In this document: piece after piece, positions 27,636-36,841 of the stretch | How the letters are laid out: each line of letters starts with the position of its first letter | Numbering within the stretch: the first letter of the stretch is position 1 | Assembly (NCBI RefSeq): GCF_000514775.1 | Contig: NZ_AZWO01000025.1 | Coordinates: 1-64,000, forward strand | DNA from: Salinispora pacifica CNR114 | GTDB taxonomy: Bacteria; Actinomycetota; Actinomycetes; Mycobacteriales; Micromonosporaceae | DNA length: 64,000 nucleotides | Reading direction: 5' to 3' | Program-made: the position numbers and the translations under genes | Notes under the pieces: generated by a model | Told to the model about the DNA's origin: nothing | The model's database searches: none | The model's input: only the letters and a program-made list of their open reading frames with translations

Positions 27636-28809
27636 TCACGACTCATAGAGGCGCTTGTGGCCGCTGAGGCCGGCCAGCCGGTACGGCCCGGTGGTCTCGC
27701 GCGGCCGGAGGTGATCGCCGCCGTCGGCCGGGAACGTCAGCTGGTGGAGTTCGCGATACCGGGCGTAGTCGATGTCCTGGCGCCGGTCGATCGCCGCCCG
27801 GTGCTGGGCGGTGCGTAGGTGGGTGCGGTAGCCCGGGACGACCTCGCCGGCGAAGAACTCGGCGACGCTGCCCGAGCCGTAGCTGAGGAAGCCGACCGCC
27901 CGGCCGGTCAGGTCGACCGCGCTGTCCAGCAGGGCGGCCAGGCCCAGATACATCGAAGCGGTGTAGCTGTTGCCGATCACCGAGTTGTACGCGGTGGTCG
28001 GCTGGACGGCCCGGTCCACGTCGGCCGCCTCGGCGTCCAGCCCGCAGTGCCGCAGCAGGTGCCGGTGCGCCTTGTACGCCATCTTGGTGAACGGCTGGTG
28101 ATAGCAGAACGCCCGGAACTCGGTCAGCGCCCGGCCGCCCTGCTCGGCGTAGTCCTTCCATGCGCCCTGCACCGCCTGGAGGTACGCCGCGATGGACTCC
28201 TGCCCGTCGACCCAGGGCCGTGTTGCGGTAGTTGGGCCGCCAGAAGTCCATGATGTCGGCGGTCTGCAGACCGGCCGGGTCCTCGATGCGGACCAGGGCC
28301 GGGTCGGCGCTGACCAGCATGGCCACCGCGGCCGCGCCCTGGGTGGACTCGCCGGGACTGCCCAGCTCGTACCGGGAGGTGTCGGCGGCGATCACCAGGA
28401 CCTGCTGGGCCGGGTCCCGGTGGACCAGGCCGATGGCGAACTGCAGGGCCGCGGTCCCGGCGTAGCAGGCCTGTTTGAGCTCGACGACCCGGGCCGCCGA
28501 GGGCAGGCCGAGCAGCGAATGGACATAGATGCCGGCCGCCTTGGCCTGGTCGATGCCGGTCTCGGTGGCGAAGACGACGGTCCGGATCCGGTCGCTGCCG
28601 TGCCGGGCGACGATCGCGGCGGCGGCGGTGGCGGCCATGGTGACCACGTCCTCGTCGGCGGCGGGCACGCTCATCGCGGTCTGCCCGATGCCCTGGTGGT
28701 ACTTGGCCACGTCGGCGCCGGTGCGGGCGGCGAGGGTCGCGTGGGTCAGGACGTATTCGGTCGTCGCGAAGGCGAGGTCGTGGATTCCGACCGCGAGTTC
28801 ACCGGACAT
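27636..28809 (-). CDS. mvaS: HMG-CoA synthase, apparently frameshifted
   Basis: HMG-CoA synthase condenses acetoacetyl-CoA with acetyl-CoA to give HMG-CoA, the first committed mevalonate step. The N-terminal part has the catalytic cysteine in VELKQACYAGTAAL (C115) and a glutamate in ATETGID. At about 28211-28213 (codon 198) the frame breaks: DFWRPNYRNTAL continues as Arg/Gly-rich nonsense, while one base fewer restores VDGQESIAAYLQAVQGAWKD and then the active-site histidine segment CYHQPFTKMAYKAH, to TGA 27636. It is the last gene of the operon, overlapping mvaA by 11 bases. Either a sequencing error in a C-run or a genuine loss of function. Confidence 0.85.
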
Positions 28810-29854
28810 CGTCAGCTCCGATCGTGGCGGGGCGCTCCAGGCGGACGTGGGCCCGCATCAGCTCGCCCGGGTTGGTCTGCGCGGCCAGCAGCGACAGCTC
28901 GCCGCAGAGCACCGTGGCGGCGCAGATGACGGCGAGGCGGCGGGCGTTCTCGCCGGGTGCCCGGTCGGCGCGGCAGCCGAGCCGGGTCAGGTTGTCGTCG
29001 ACGAAGCCGAGGTCCTTGCCGTTGCCGACGGTGCCGACGATCAGGTTCGGGACAGTGCAGGAGAAGTAGAGGTCGCCGTCGCGGTCCTCGGCCACGGTGA
29101 CGCCCTGCGATCCCTCGACGATGTTGGCCGCGTCCTGCCCGGTGGCCAGATAGAAACCGAGCAGCATGTTGGCGTAGTGGGCGTTGGCCGACCGGATGCC
29201 ACCGGCCAGCAGGGTGCCGATCAGGTTCTTGCGGACGTTCAGCTCGGCGATCGCGGCCGCCGTGGTGTGCAGCCGGGCCCGCACGGTGTCCCGGGGGACG
29301 ACGAGCTCGGTGACCACGTTCTTGCCCCGGCCCAGGATGCCGTTGACCGCGGTGGCCTTCTTGTCGGTGCAGTAGTTGGCCGAGATCGAGCCGTAGGCGA
29401 TGCCCGGGACGGTGGCCAGCAGGTGGGTGAGCAGCGCGTCGGCGGCCAGCGTGGCCATGTTGTGCCCGGAGGCGTCGCCGGTGCGGAAGTCGAACCGCAG
29501 GAACAGCAGGTTGGCGGTGATCTCGTGGTGGAAGCCGAGCAGCTCGACGAACCGGCCGCACTTGCGGACCACCTCGCGCAGCTCGTCCAGGCGCGCGTCG
29601 ACCTGCCGCACGGCCTGGTGCGCGGTGTGCGCGTCGTCGGCCCGGACCAGCACCGAGCGGGTCATCCGCTCGTCGACCAAGGTGGCGACGACGCCGCGCG
29701 GAACCGTCATGGAGATGCGGGCGCCGCGCCGGACCGAGGGCCAGAGCGGTGTCTCGTAGGTGGCCAGCGGGACCTCGGTCTCGATCTCGGCCACGTTGCC
29801 CGTGATCCGCATCGGCCCGACCCAGTTCATCGGTACCCCGGCGACGAGTGTCAT
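28799..29854 (-). CDS. mvaA: HMG-CoA reductase (class I, NADPH type)
   Basis: The 351-residue enzyme reduces HMG-CoA to mevalonate. Motifs visible: CTDKKATAVNGI with the catalytic lysine, the GTVGNGKDLGF nucleotide-binding loop in place of the eukaryotic GTVGGGT, GQDAANIVEGSQG, and the C-terminal AHVRLER segment with the catalytic histidine. The length and absence of a membrane domain match the soluble enzyme of actinomycete mevalonate clusters. ATG 29854 shares a base with the TGA of the IPP isomerase gene (TGATG). Confidence 0.93.
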   Translation of the reverse strand: MTLVAGVPMNWVGPMRITGNVAEIETEVPLATYETPLWPSVRRGARISMTVPRGVVATLVDERMTRSVLVRADDAHTAHQAVRQVDARLDELREVVRKCGRFVELLGFHHEITANLLFLRFDFRTGDASGHNMATLAADALLTHLLATVPGIAYGSISANYCTDKKATAVNGILGRGKNVVTELVVPRDTVRARLHTTAAAIAELNVRKNLIGTLLAGGIRSANAHYANMLLGFYLATGQDAANIVEGSQGVTVAEDRDGDLYFSCTVPNLIVGTVGNGKDLGFVDDNLTRLGCRADRAPGENARRLAVICAATVLCGELSLLAAQTNPGELMRAHVRLERPATIGADDVR

Positions 29855-30933
29855 CACATGTCTCCTTCGCTGTCCGCAGTGACCCCGGACCGGGTGCCGA
29901 ACCGGGTCAGGGAGATGTCGCGCCGGGCGCAGAACGTGGCCAGACTCCCGCCGATCAGCACGTCGCAGCGGGCCAGGTCGGCCGGTGTCCGCGCGCCGAG
30001 GACGGTCATCAGGGCGGCCAGCTGGTCGAGCCAGGTGGCGATCAGTGCGACCAGGCCGGGCACCCCGTGCTCCAGGACGGTCCGCAGGAACAGCCCGGAC
30101 GCACCAGCCGCGGCGGCGCCCAGGGCCAGTGCGCGCAGCACGTCGAGCGGGTTGCGGACGCCACCCGAGGCCAGCACGGGCAGGCCGGCGTCCCGGGCGT
30201 CGAGTAGGCAGGCCGGGGTGGACTGGCCCCAGCCGAGCAGGTACGAGTAGTCGGCCCGGTCGCGCCGGTCGTTCTCGATCCGGGCGAAGTCGGTGCCGCC
30301 CCGGCCGGCGACGTCGGCCACACGTACGCCCAGATCACCGAGCCGGAGCAGGGTTTCCCGGCTGAGCCCGAAGCCGACCTCCTTGACGATCACCGGGACG
30401 TCGACCCCGGCGGCGATCTTCTCGATCGCGGTCGCCCACGCGCCGAACGACCGGTCGCCCTCGGGCATCACGGTTTCCTGCACGCAGTTGACGTGGATCT
30501 GCAGGGCGTTCGCCTGTAGCAGGTCGATCGCACGGCGCGCTTTGTCCACAGTGGCGTTGGCGTTGACGTTGGCCATGATGAAGCCGTCCGGGTTCTGGCG
30601 CCGCATCACCCGGAAGGTGTCCGCCGTGGCCGCATCGGCGAAGTAGGCGCTCATCGACCCGGAGGCGATCGGCACCCCGGTCTCCCGGGCCGCGGTCGCC
30701 AGGTCCCGGTTGATCCGGCCGGTCATCTCGCTGCCGCCGGTCATCGCGTTGATGTACAACGGAACCGGCCACTCGATGCCGCCGAACCGGGTGGCCAGCG
30801 ACACCTCGGCCCGGTCGATGCCGGCCAGCGCGTGATGGATGAACGTCACGTCGTCGAACTCGTTGGCGCCGGCGGGCCGGCGTTGCTGCTCGTGGGCGAA
30901 CCGGACGTGGTCGTCCTTGCGTTCGGCGATCAT
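29854..30933 (-). CDS. fni: Type 2 isopentenyl-diphosphate isomerase
   Basis: The 359-residue FMN enzyme interconverts IPP and DMAPP. The start RKDDHVRFAHEQQ is typical, as are YINAMTGGSEMTGRIN, ASGSMSAYF, VNANATVDKA, VKEVGFGLSRET and the FMN-phosphate loops GRGGTDFARIE and ASGGVRNPLD. The gene starts at ATG 30933 within an ATGA overlap with the kinase upstream. Type 2 isomerase in the fourth position is diagnostic for actinomycete mevalonate operons. Confidence 0.95.
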   Translation of the reverse strand: MIAERKDDHVRFAHEQQRRPAGANEFDDVTFIHHALAGIDRAEVSLATRFGGIEWPVPLYINAMTGGSEMTGRINRDLATAARETGVPIASGSMSAYFADAATADTFRVMRRQNPDGFIMANVNANATVDKARRAIDLLQANALQIHVNCVQETVMPEGDRSFGAWATAIEKIAAGVDVPVIVKEVGFGLSRETLLRLGDLGVRVADVAGRGGTDFARIENDRRDRADYSYLLGWGQSTPACLLDARDAGLPVLASGGVRNPLDVLRALALGAAAAGASGLFLRTVLEHGVPGLVALIATWLDQLAALMTVLGARTPADLARCDVLIGGSLATFCARRDISLTRFGTRSGVTADSEGDM

Positions 30934-31895
30934 GGCGCGCTCCCGTTCGTCGGCTCGACTCGGATCGGCAGGGGCTGTACCCCGGCGGCGGTCCACCCGG
31001 CGTACAACTGCTCCCGTGGCGCGGCGGCGTCCAGCAGGGCGATCCCGCAGTCGCCGCCACCGGCGCCGGACGGCTTGGCCGCGGCGCCGACGGTTTCGGC
31101 GATCTCGCACAGCGCGGTCAGGCGATCGGTGAAGATGCCCAGCCGGGCGTGTTCGTCCAGTTCGGCGAGGACCAGCCGGGCCGCGCGGATCTGCTCCATC
31201 ACGTCGCCGTCCGACCCCCGATCGAGGGCGCGGATGGCGGCCCGCACACAGTCGTCGCTGCGGGCGAGAAAGTCTCTTGGCCTGCCGGTCGACGCCGGGG
31301 TGCCGGCCGGTTCGCTGGTCCAGCCGACGGCCAGGGTGAGTCCGCGCGGCGGCGGCAGCGGGCGCACGGCATGGTCCGGCCATGGGGCACGCAGCATCGC
31401 CTCGACGCCCTGATGCTCGGCCAGCGCGAGGACGGCTGTGCGATCCGGTGCCCGGTAGGCGATCCAGCCACCCCAGATGCTCGCCGCGAGGTCACCACCG
31501 GAGGCGCGGGCGTCGATCCGGGCCGTCGCCAGCAGGGCCAGCCGGAACAATTCCGATCGGGTCAGCTCGATCCCGGCGTACGCGGCCGCGGCGGCCACCG
31601 TGGCCACGGTCACCGCTCCGCTGGATCCCAGCCCCAGCTTGGTCCCGTGGTGGTGCAGGTCGCTCTCCACGGTCACCTGGAACGGCGGCACCTCGGCGCC
31701 TCGGGCGGCCAGCAACTCGCGGGCCACGGCGACCGCCGACTCCACGTGGGGTGAGCCGGGAGTCTCGCCACGGGACTCCGACACGGTGACGGTGACCCGC
31801 CGGTCGACCGCGATCAGGATGGCCGGGTGGCCCGGCTCCATCACCGCGTACTCGCCGGCGATGAACAGCTTGCCGGGCGCGCTCCGCCGGATCAT
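30930..31895 (-). CDS. mvaK2: Phosphomevalonate kinase
   Basis: The 321-residue GHMP kinase phosphorylates 5-phosphomevalonate. It opens with APGKLFIAGEYAVMEPGHPA, has the GHMP ATP-binding loop GLGSSGAVTVATVAAA near residue 90 and the C-terminal KPSGAGGGDCGIAL motif. The AGEYAV substrate signature is characteristic for the phosphomevalonate branch. It starts at ATG 31895 in an ATGA overlap with the decarboxylase gene and ends in an ATGA overlap with fni. Confidence 0.93.
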   Translation of the reverse strand: MIRRSAPGKLFIAGEYAVMEPGHPAILIAVDRRVTVTVSESRGETPGSPHVESAVAVARELLAARGAEVPPFQVTVESDLHHHGTKLGLGSSGAVTVATVAAAAAYAGIELTRSELFRLALLATARIDARASGGDLAASIWGGWIAYRAPDRTAVLALAEHQGVEAMLRAPWPDHAVRPLPPPRGLTLAVGWTSEPAGTPASTGRPRDFLARSDDCVRAAIRALDRGSDGDVMEQIRAARLVLAELDEHARLGIFTDRLTALCEIAETVGAAAKPSGAGGGDCGIALLDAAAPREQLYAGWTAAGVQPLPIRVEPTNGSAP

Positions 31896-32855
31896 CGCTC
31901 CGCCGCCAGTCGTGCTGCCGGTCCGCAGCGGGCGGTGACGATCGGGCACCCGGGAGCCGTGGCGCGCAACGCTTCGGCGACTGTTTGGGCGTCCGCGCTG
32001 CGGCAGAGGACTTTCACGTTCGGGCCGGCGTCCATCGTGGCGTACGCCGGGACACCCGCCCCGCGCAGCTGCAGCACCCGGTCGAGCACGGTCAGGGTGG
32101 CTGGCGCGAGATAGCGCACGGCCGGCCGGGCGGCCAGCATCGTGGCGTGCATCCCGAGGGCGTTGCGTTCGGCGATCTCACCCACCCGGTCGAGGTCGCC
32201 GGAGTCCAGGGCGGCCCGCATCTCGGCCAGGTCGACCCGGCTGGATTCGGCCCACGCCTGATAGAGCGGTGATGTCTCGGTGGTCCGGCGCATGGCGCCC
32301 CGGCTGGAGATGGCCTTGGCCCCGGCGTTCAGCACCACGATGACCATCGCCGGGTCGATCCCGCTCACCGGGAGCGGCTCGGCGAAGGCGCCCGTGCCTC
32401 GATGGCAGATCGCCCAGCCGGCGATGACCGACCGGGCGGCCGACACCGAACCGCGCCGGGCCAGCCGGGACAGCTCGGTGCGGTCGAGGTCGAGGCCGAA
32501 GGCGGCCGCCCCGGCGACGGCCAGCGCGGCGAACCCGCTCGCCGAGGAGGCCAGTCCGGCCCCGGTGGGGACGGTGTTGCGGGTGTCGACCACCGCCGGG
32601 GCCGGCCGGTTGGAGCGTTCCCGTAGCAGGTCCAGAAAGGTCGCCACCCGCTTGGTCGTCTCACCGTCGGCCGGGCGGCCGTCGAGCAGCACCGTGTCGG
32701 TGCCCGCGCCCGGGGTGAGCCGGACGGTGGTCGTGGTCGGGAAGACGTCCAGGGTCATCGACAGGCTGTCCACCGCCGGGATCATCAGCCGCTCGTCGGC
32801 CTTGCCCCAGTACTTGATGAGGGCGATGTTCGGGTGCGCGATCGCGGTCGCCGCC

Positions 32856-32863
<8 letters not shown>
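31892..32863 (-). CDS. mvaD: Diphosphomevalonate decarboxylase
   Basis: The 323-residue GHMP enzyme converts mevalonate diphosphate to IPP. It begins with the signature HPNIALIKYWGKADERLMIP and DSLSMTLD, has the phosphate loop TGAGLASSASGFAALAVA near residue 100 and the catalytic aspartate in MDAGPNVKVLC. The start ATG 32863 lies inside the last codons of the mevalonate kinase gene (8-base overlap). Confidence 0.95.
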
Positions 32864-33879
<1,016 letters not shown>

Positions 33880-33893
<14 letters not shown>

Positions 33894-35052
33894 CGCGTAC
33901 CCCTTGCTTGAGCAGGTCGGCCAGGGCGGTGGCCAGCTCGAGCGCCTGGCCCCGGTTGAGGCGCGGGTCGCAGGCCGACTCGTAGCGGCGGGGCAGGTCG
34001 GCGAAGCCCACTCCGCCGCCGACGCACTCGGTCACGTTCTCGCCGGTCATCTCCACGTGCAGCCCGCCGACCTGGGTGCCCAGCGCGCGGTGCACCTCGA
34101 CGAAGGCGGCCGTCTCGGCCATGATGTCGGCCAAGCGCCGGGTCTTGTGCCCGGTCGGCGCCGCGAACGTGTTGCCGTGCATCGGATCGCAAACCCACGA
34201 CACCGGGGCGCCCGAAGCGGTTACCTTCGCCACCAGCTCCGGCAGTAGATCGCGGACGCGGCGCGCCCCCAACCGGACGACGAAGGTGAGCCGCCCCGGC
34301 CGCCGGTCCGGGTCCAGCCGGTCGATCAGGGCCAGCGCCTGCTCCGGGGTCGTGGCCGGGCCCAGCTTCACCGCGATCGGGTTGGCCACGGTGGCGAACC
34401 AGGCCACGTGCGCGCCGTCGAGCTGCCGGGTCCGGTCGCCGATCCACAGCAGGTGCCCGCTGCTCGCGTACCGCCGGCCCTGCTCGTCGGTGCGGGTCAG
34501 CGCCTCCTCATAGTCGAGCAGCAGGCCCTCGTGGCTGGCGTAGACCTCCGGGGCGTACGTCCGCATGACACCGCGGGTCGCCCGGGACGCCTCGTAGATC
34601 CGGTGCAGGCGGGCCGGGTCCGGCCGGCGGTCGCCCGGGCCGCAACCGGTGCCGTTGACCGCGTCGCCCCGGTACGCCGGCAGGGTGCGGCCGGCCACCG
34701 TCTCGGTCGGCCGGGAGCGGGGCTTGGCGTACTGACCCGCCATCCGGCCCACCGGGACGACCGGGACCCGCACGGCGTACGCGATGATCCGGGCCATCTC
34801 GCGGAGCAGTCGCAGCTTGCCGCGCACCGCCGGGATCTCGCCGAGGCGCTCGGCGCAGTCGCCACCCTGCACCAGGAACGCCCGGCCCTCGGCCACCCCG
34901 GCCAACCGCTCGGTGAGCGCGTCGCATTCGCGCGGCGCGACCAGGGCCGGCGCGGTCGCGAGCCGGTCGACGACCACCCCGAGCTCCCGCTTCGGCCACT
35001 GTGGACGCTGATGGGCGATGCGGGTGCGCCACGATGCCGCTGGCTCTGTCAT
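33880..35052 (-). CDS. Class II DAHP synthase
   Basis: The 390-residue enzyme condenses erythrose-4-phosphate and phosphoenolpyruvate, the entry to the shikimate pathway. Typical class II motifs are present: FLVQGGDCAE, RMAGQYAKPRSRPTE, YRGDAVNG, SSGHLLWIGDRTR, WVCDPMHGNT and HVEMTGENVTEC. The C-terminal SACDPRLNRGQALELA is also conserved. As a cluster-borne copy (compare PhzC-type enzymes of phenazine clusters) it likely raises chorismate supply for PABA and may lack normal feedback control; that part is inference. It sits nine bases after the N-oxygenase gene. Confidence 0.93.
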
Positions 35053-35061
35053 CGGATCCTC

Positions 35062-35991
35062 TCAGCCCGCCGGGTGCACCCGGAGCGACTCGGCCAGATC
35101 CCGGCTGATGCCCAGATCGTCGAGGAGAAGCTGCAACGGCCCGGTGTCCCGCGGCGGGACCGGCCGGGACGCCGCCCACTCGCGCAGCTGGTCGACGCCG
35201 ACCGCGAAGCCGCCCTGGGCCGCCACCGTCACCCACGGGTCCAGGTCGGCCGATCGGAACGCGGCCAGCCCGTGGACCAGCGCCTCCCGGAACATCCGCT
35301 GCTGCCCGTCGTCCAGGCTCCGGTAGAGCGAACCGCACAACTCGCGGAACACCACCGCGTGCCCGCTCTCGTCCCGCCGGTGCAGATCGGTGGTGATCCG
35401 GTTCATCGGCTGGATGTCGGCCGCGGTGGACAATGCTGACAAGAACCCGCTGATCGTCGTCTCGGCGGCCAGCGAGAAGGCGATGTCGACGATGTCCCGA
35501 TCGATTCCGGACAGCCCGGATCGGGCCGCCGCCCGCCCCCGCACCACCGACCAGACGTCCGGCGCGAACCGGACGTCGCCCAGATCCCGCCGCCGCCGGG
35601 TCACGCCGACCGCGTTGTGGCACATCAGGATGTGGTAGTGCTCGTCGATGATGGTCTGGTGCAACGCCTCGACCGCGACGTCGTCCCGGCGCACCGGGAT
35701 CCGGTCGAGCAGCATCAGCCGGCAGGCGGGCAGGATGATCTCGTCCTCGATCGCCGCCGTCTTGGCGTTGTAGGCGATCCAGGCGGCCGACAGGATCCGC
35801 TCCCGGGCGTCCCGGTCGAGCCGCTCGGCGCCGGGCAGGTTCAGCACCGGGACCAGATGCTCGGGGAAGTCCGGCCGGGTCACGTCGAAGTGCCCGTCCA
35901 GGTCGAGTTCGTTCTTCTTGACGGCCACCCGGCGGCCCCACCGGCGGGTCAGCTGGACCAGCAGGTCACGCTCATAGTCAGGCTCGGACAT
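35062..35991 (-). CDS. AurF-type diiron arylamine N-oxygenase
   Basis: The 309-residue protein starts at ATG 35991 (MSEPDYERD), 14 bases inside the pabC end. All seven AurF iron ligands can be placed with exactly the AurF spacing: E82, E117, H120 (IIDEHYH), E177 (AAETTI), H204, E208 and H211 (LHRRDESGH). AurF oxidises p-aminobenzoate nitrogen via the hydroxylamine to nitro. In this operon, immediately downstream of PABA synthesis genes, it should oxidise PABA or a prenylated PABA. Whether it stops at the hydroxylamine cannot be seen, but the NAT gene in the same operon suggests that. Confidence 0.93.
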   Translation of the reverse strand: MSEPDYERDLLVQLTRRWGRRVAVKKNELDLDGHFDVTRPDFPEHLVPVLNLPGAERLDRDARERILSAAWIAYNAKTAAIEDEIILPACRLMLLDRIPVRRDDVAVEALHQTIIDEHYHILMCHNAVGVTRRRRDLGDVRFAPDVWSVVRGRAAARSGLSGIDRDIVDIAFSLAAETTISGFLSALSTAADIQPMNRITTDLHRRDESGHAVVFRELCGSLYRSLDDGQQRMFREALVHGLAAFRSADLDPWVTVAAQGGFAVGVDQLREWAASRPVPPRDTGPLQLLLDDLGISRDLAESLRVHPAG

Positions 35992-36841
35992 CAGGGTGCG
36001 CTCCTCCCGGTCGTACGGGTAGAGCCAGCGCCTCCAGCCGGGACTGCCATCCATCGGCTCTTTGGAACCGGCCCAGCCCTTCGGTGACCGGGCGGATGCC
36101 GTGCAGCGCATTCAGCGTCCAAACCGGACAGGCGCTTAGGCCGGCCGGCGTGGCGGACTCGAGGACCACCGGGTGGCCGGCTGCGGTGGCCAGGTCGGTC
36201 AGCAGCGAAAGGGTGACTCCGGGCAGCGCGCCCGGAGAAGTGCAGAGGGTTTCGCCGCGCCACCAGACGATGCTTGTGGTGGAGCCCTCCAGGACGTGGC
36301 CGGAGCGGGCCAGGAGGAGGGCCTCGTCGGCGCCGGCTTGGATGGCGGCGGCGCGGAGGGCGGCCAGGTGGTCGAGATCGGGGCCCTTGACGGCGGGGTG
36401 GCGTCGGCGGTCGGGGTGCGGGGCGGTCCAGAGGCGGACGGTGGCGGTGCGGGGTGGTGCTGGTCGCAGCCACAGTCGCAGCCGGGTCTGTGGATAGGTC
36501 CCGGACGTTGTCGTACCTGGGTGCCATGATGGCCGCCCAGCCACGAGGGTGGGGGAGGCGGCCCGCGTGTCGATCTCGGCGAGTTCAACTCGCGGAAACC
36601 ACCGGCCGGTCGTCGGCAACTCCGAGGCCACCGCCTGGATGAACGCGTCCACGGGCACGCCGAACCGGGCGCAGGACGCCCCGAATCGCCGGGCGTGCCG
36701 GTCGAGCCCTCGCACTCGTCCGTCCTCCACCAGCCAGGAGTCGACGACCAGCACCGTCCCGGCCGCCGCCCCAGGCGCCGATGTCCAGCCGCCGTCGGCG
36801 TCCCACCAGCGGCGGCTTCCCGGTTCGACGGTGACGGTCAT
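35978..36841 (-). CDS. pabC: Aminodeoxychorismate lyase (class IV PLP enzyme)
   Basis: ATG 36841 overlaps the pabAB stop (ATGA). The 287-residue protein has the class IV fold: the PLP-binding lysine in VKGPDLDHLAALR near residue 150, then AGADEALLLARSGHVLEG, STTSIVWW, and the cofactor-phosphate loop LPGVTLSLL. It removes pyruvate from 4-amino-4-deoxychorismate to release PABA. The DNA between 36300 and 36560 uses simpler GC-only codons than its neighbours. The last 20 residues differ from usual PabC proteins. Confidence 0.9.
   Translation of the reverse strand: MTVTVEPGSRRWWDADGGWTSAPGAAAGTVLVVDSWLVEDGRVRGLDRHARRFGASCARFGVPVDAFIQAVASELPTTGRWFPRVELAEIDTRAASPTLVAGRPSWHPGTTTSGTYPQTRLRLWLRPAPPRTATVRLWTAPHPDRRRHPAVKGPDLDHLAALRAAAIQAGADEALLLARSGHVLEGSTTSIVWWRGETLCTSPGALPGVTLSLLTDLATAAGHPVVLESATPAGLSACPVWTLNALHGIRPVTEGLGRFQRADGWQSRLEALALPVRPGGAHPDVRA

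Noticed and set aside
27643..28809. HMG-CoA synthase as an intact 388-residue protein
   Set aside because: Its last ~190 residues are Arg/Gly-rich nonsense, while the true C-terminal half lies in the neighbouring frame to 27636.
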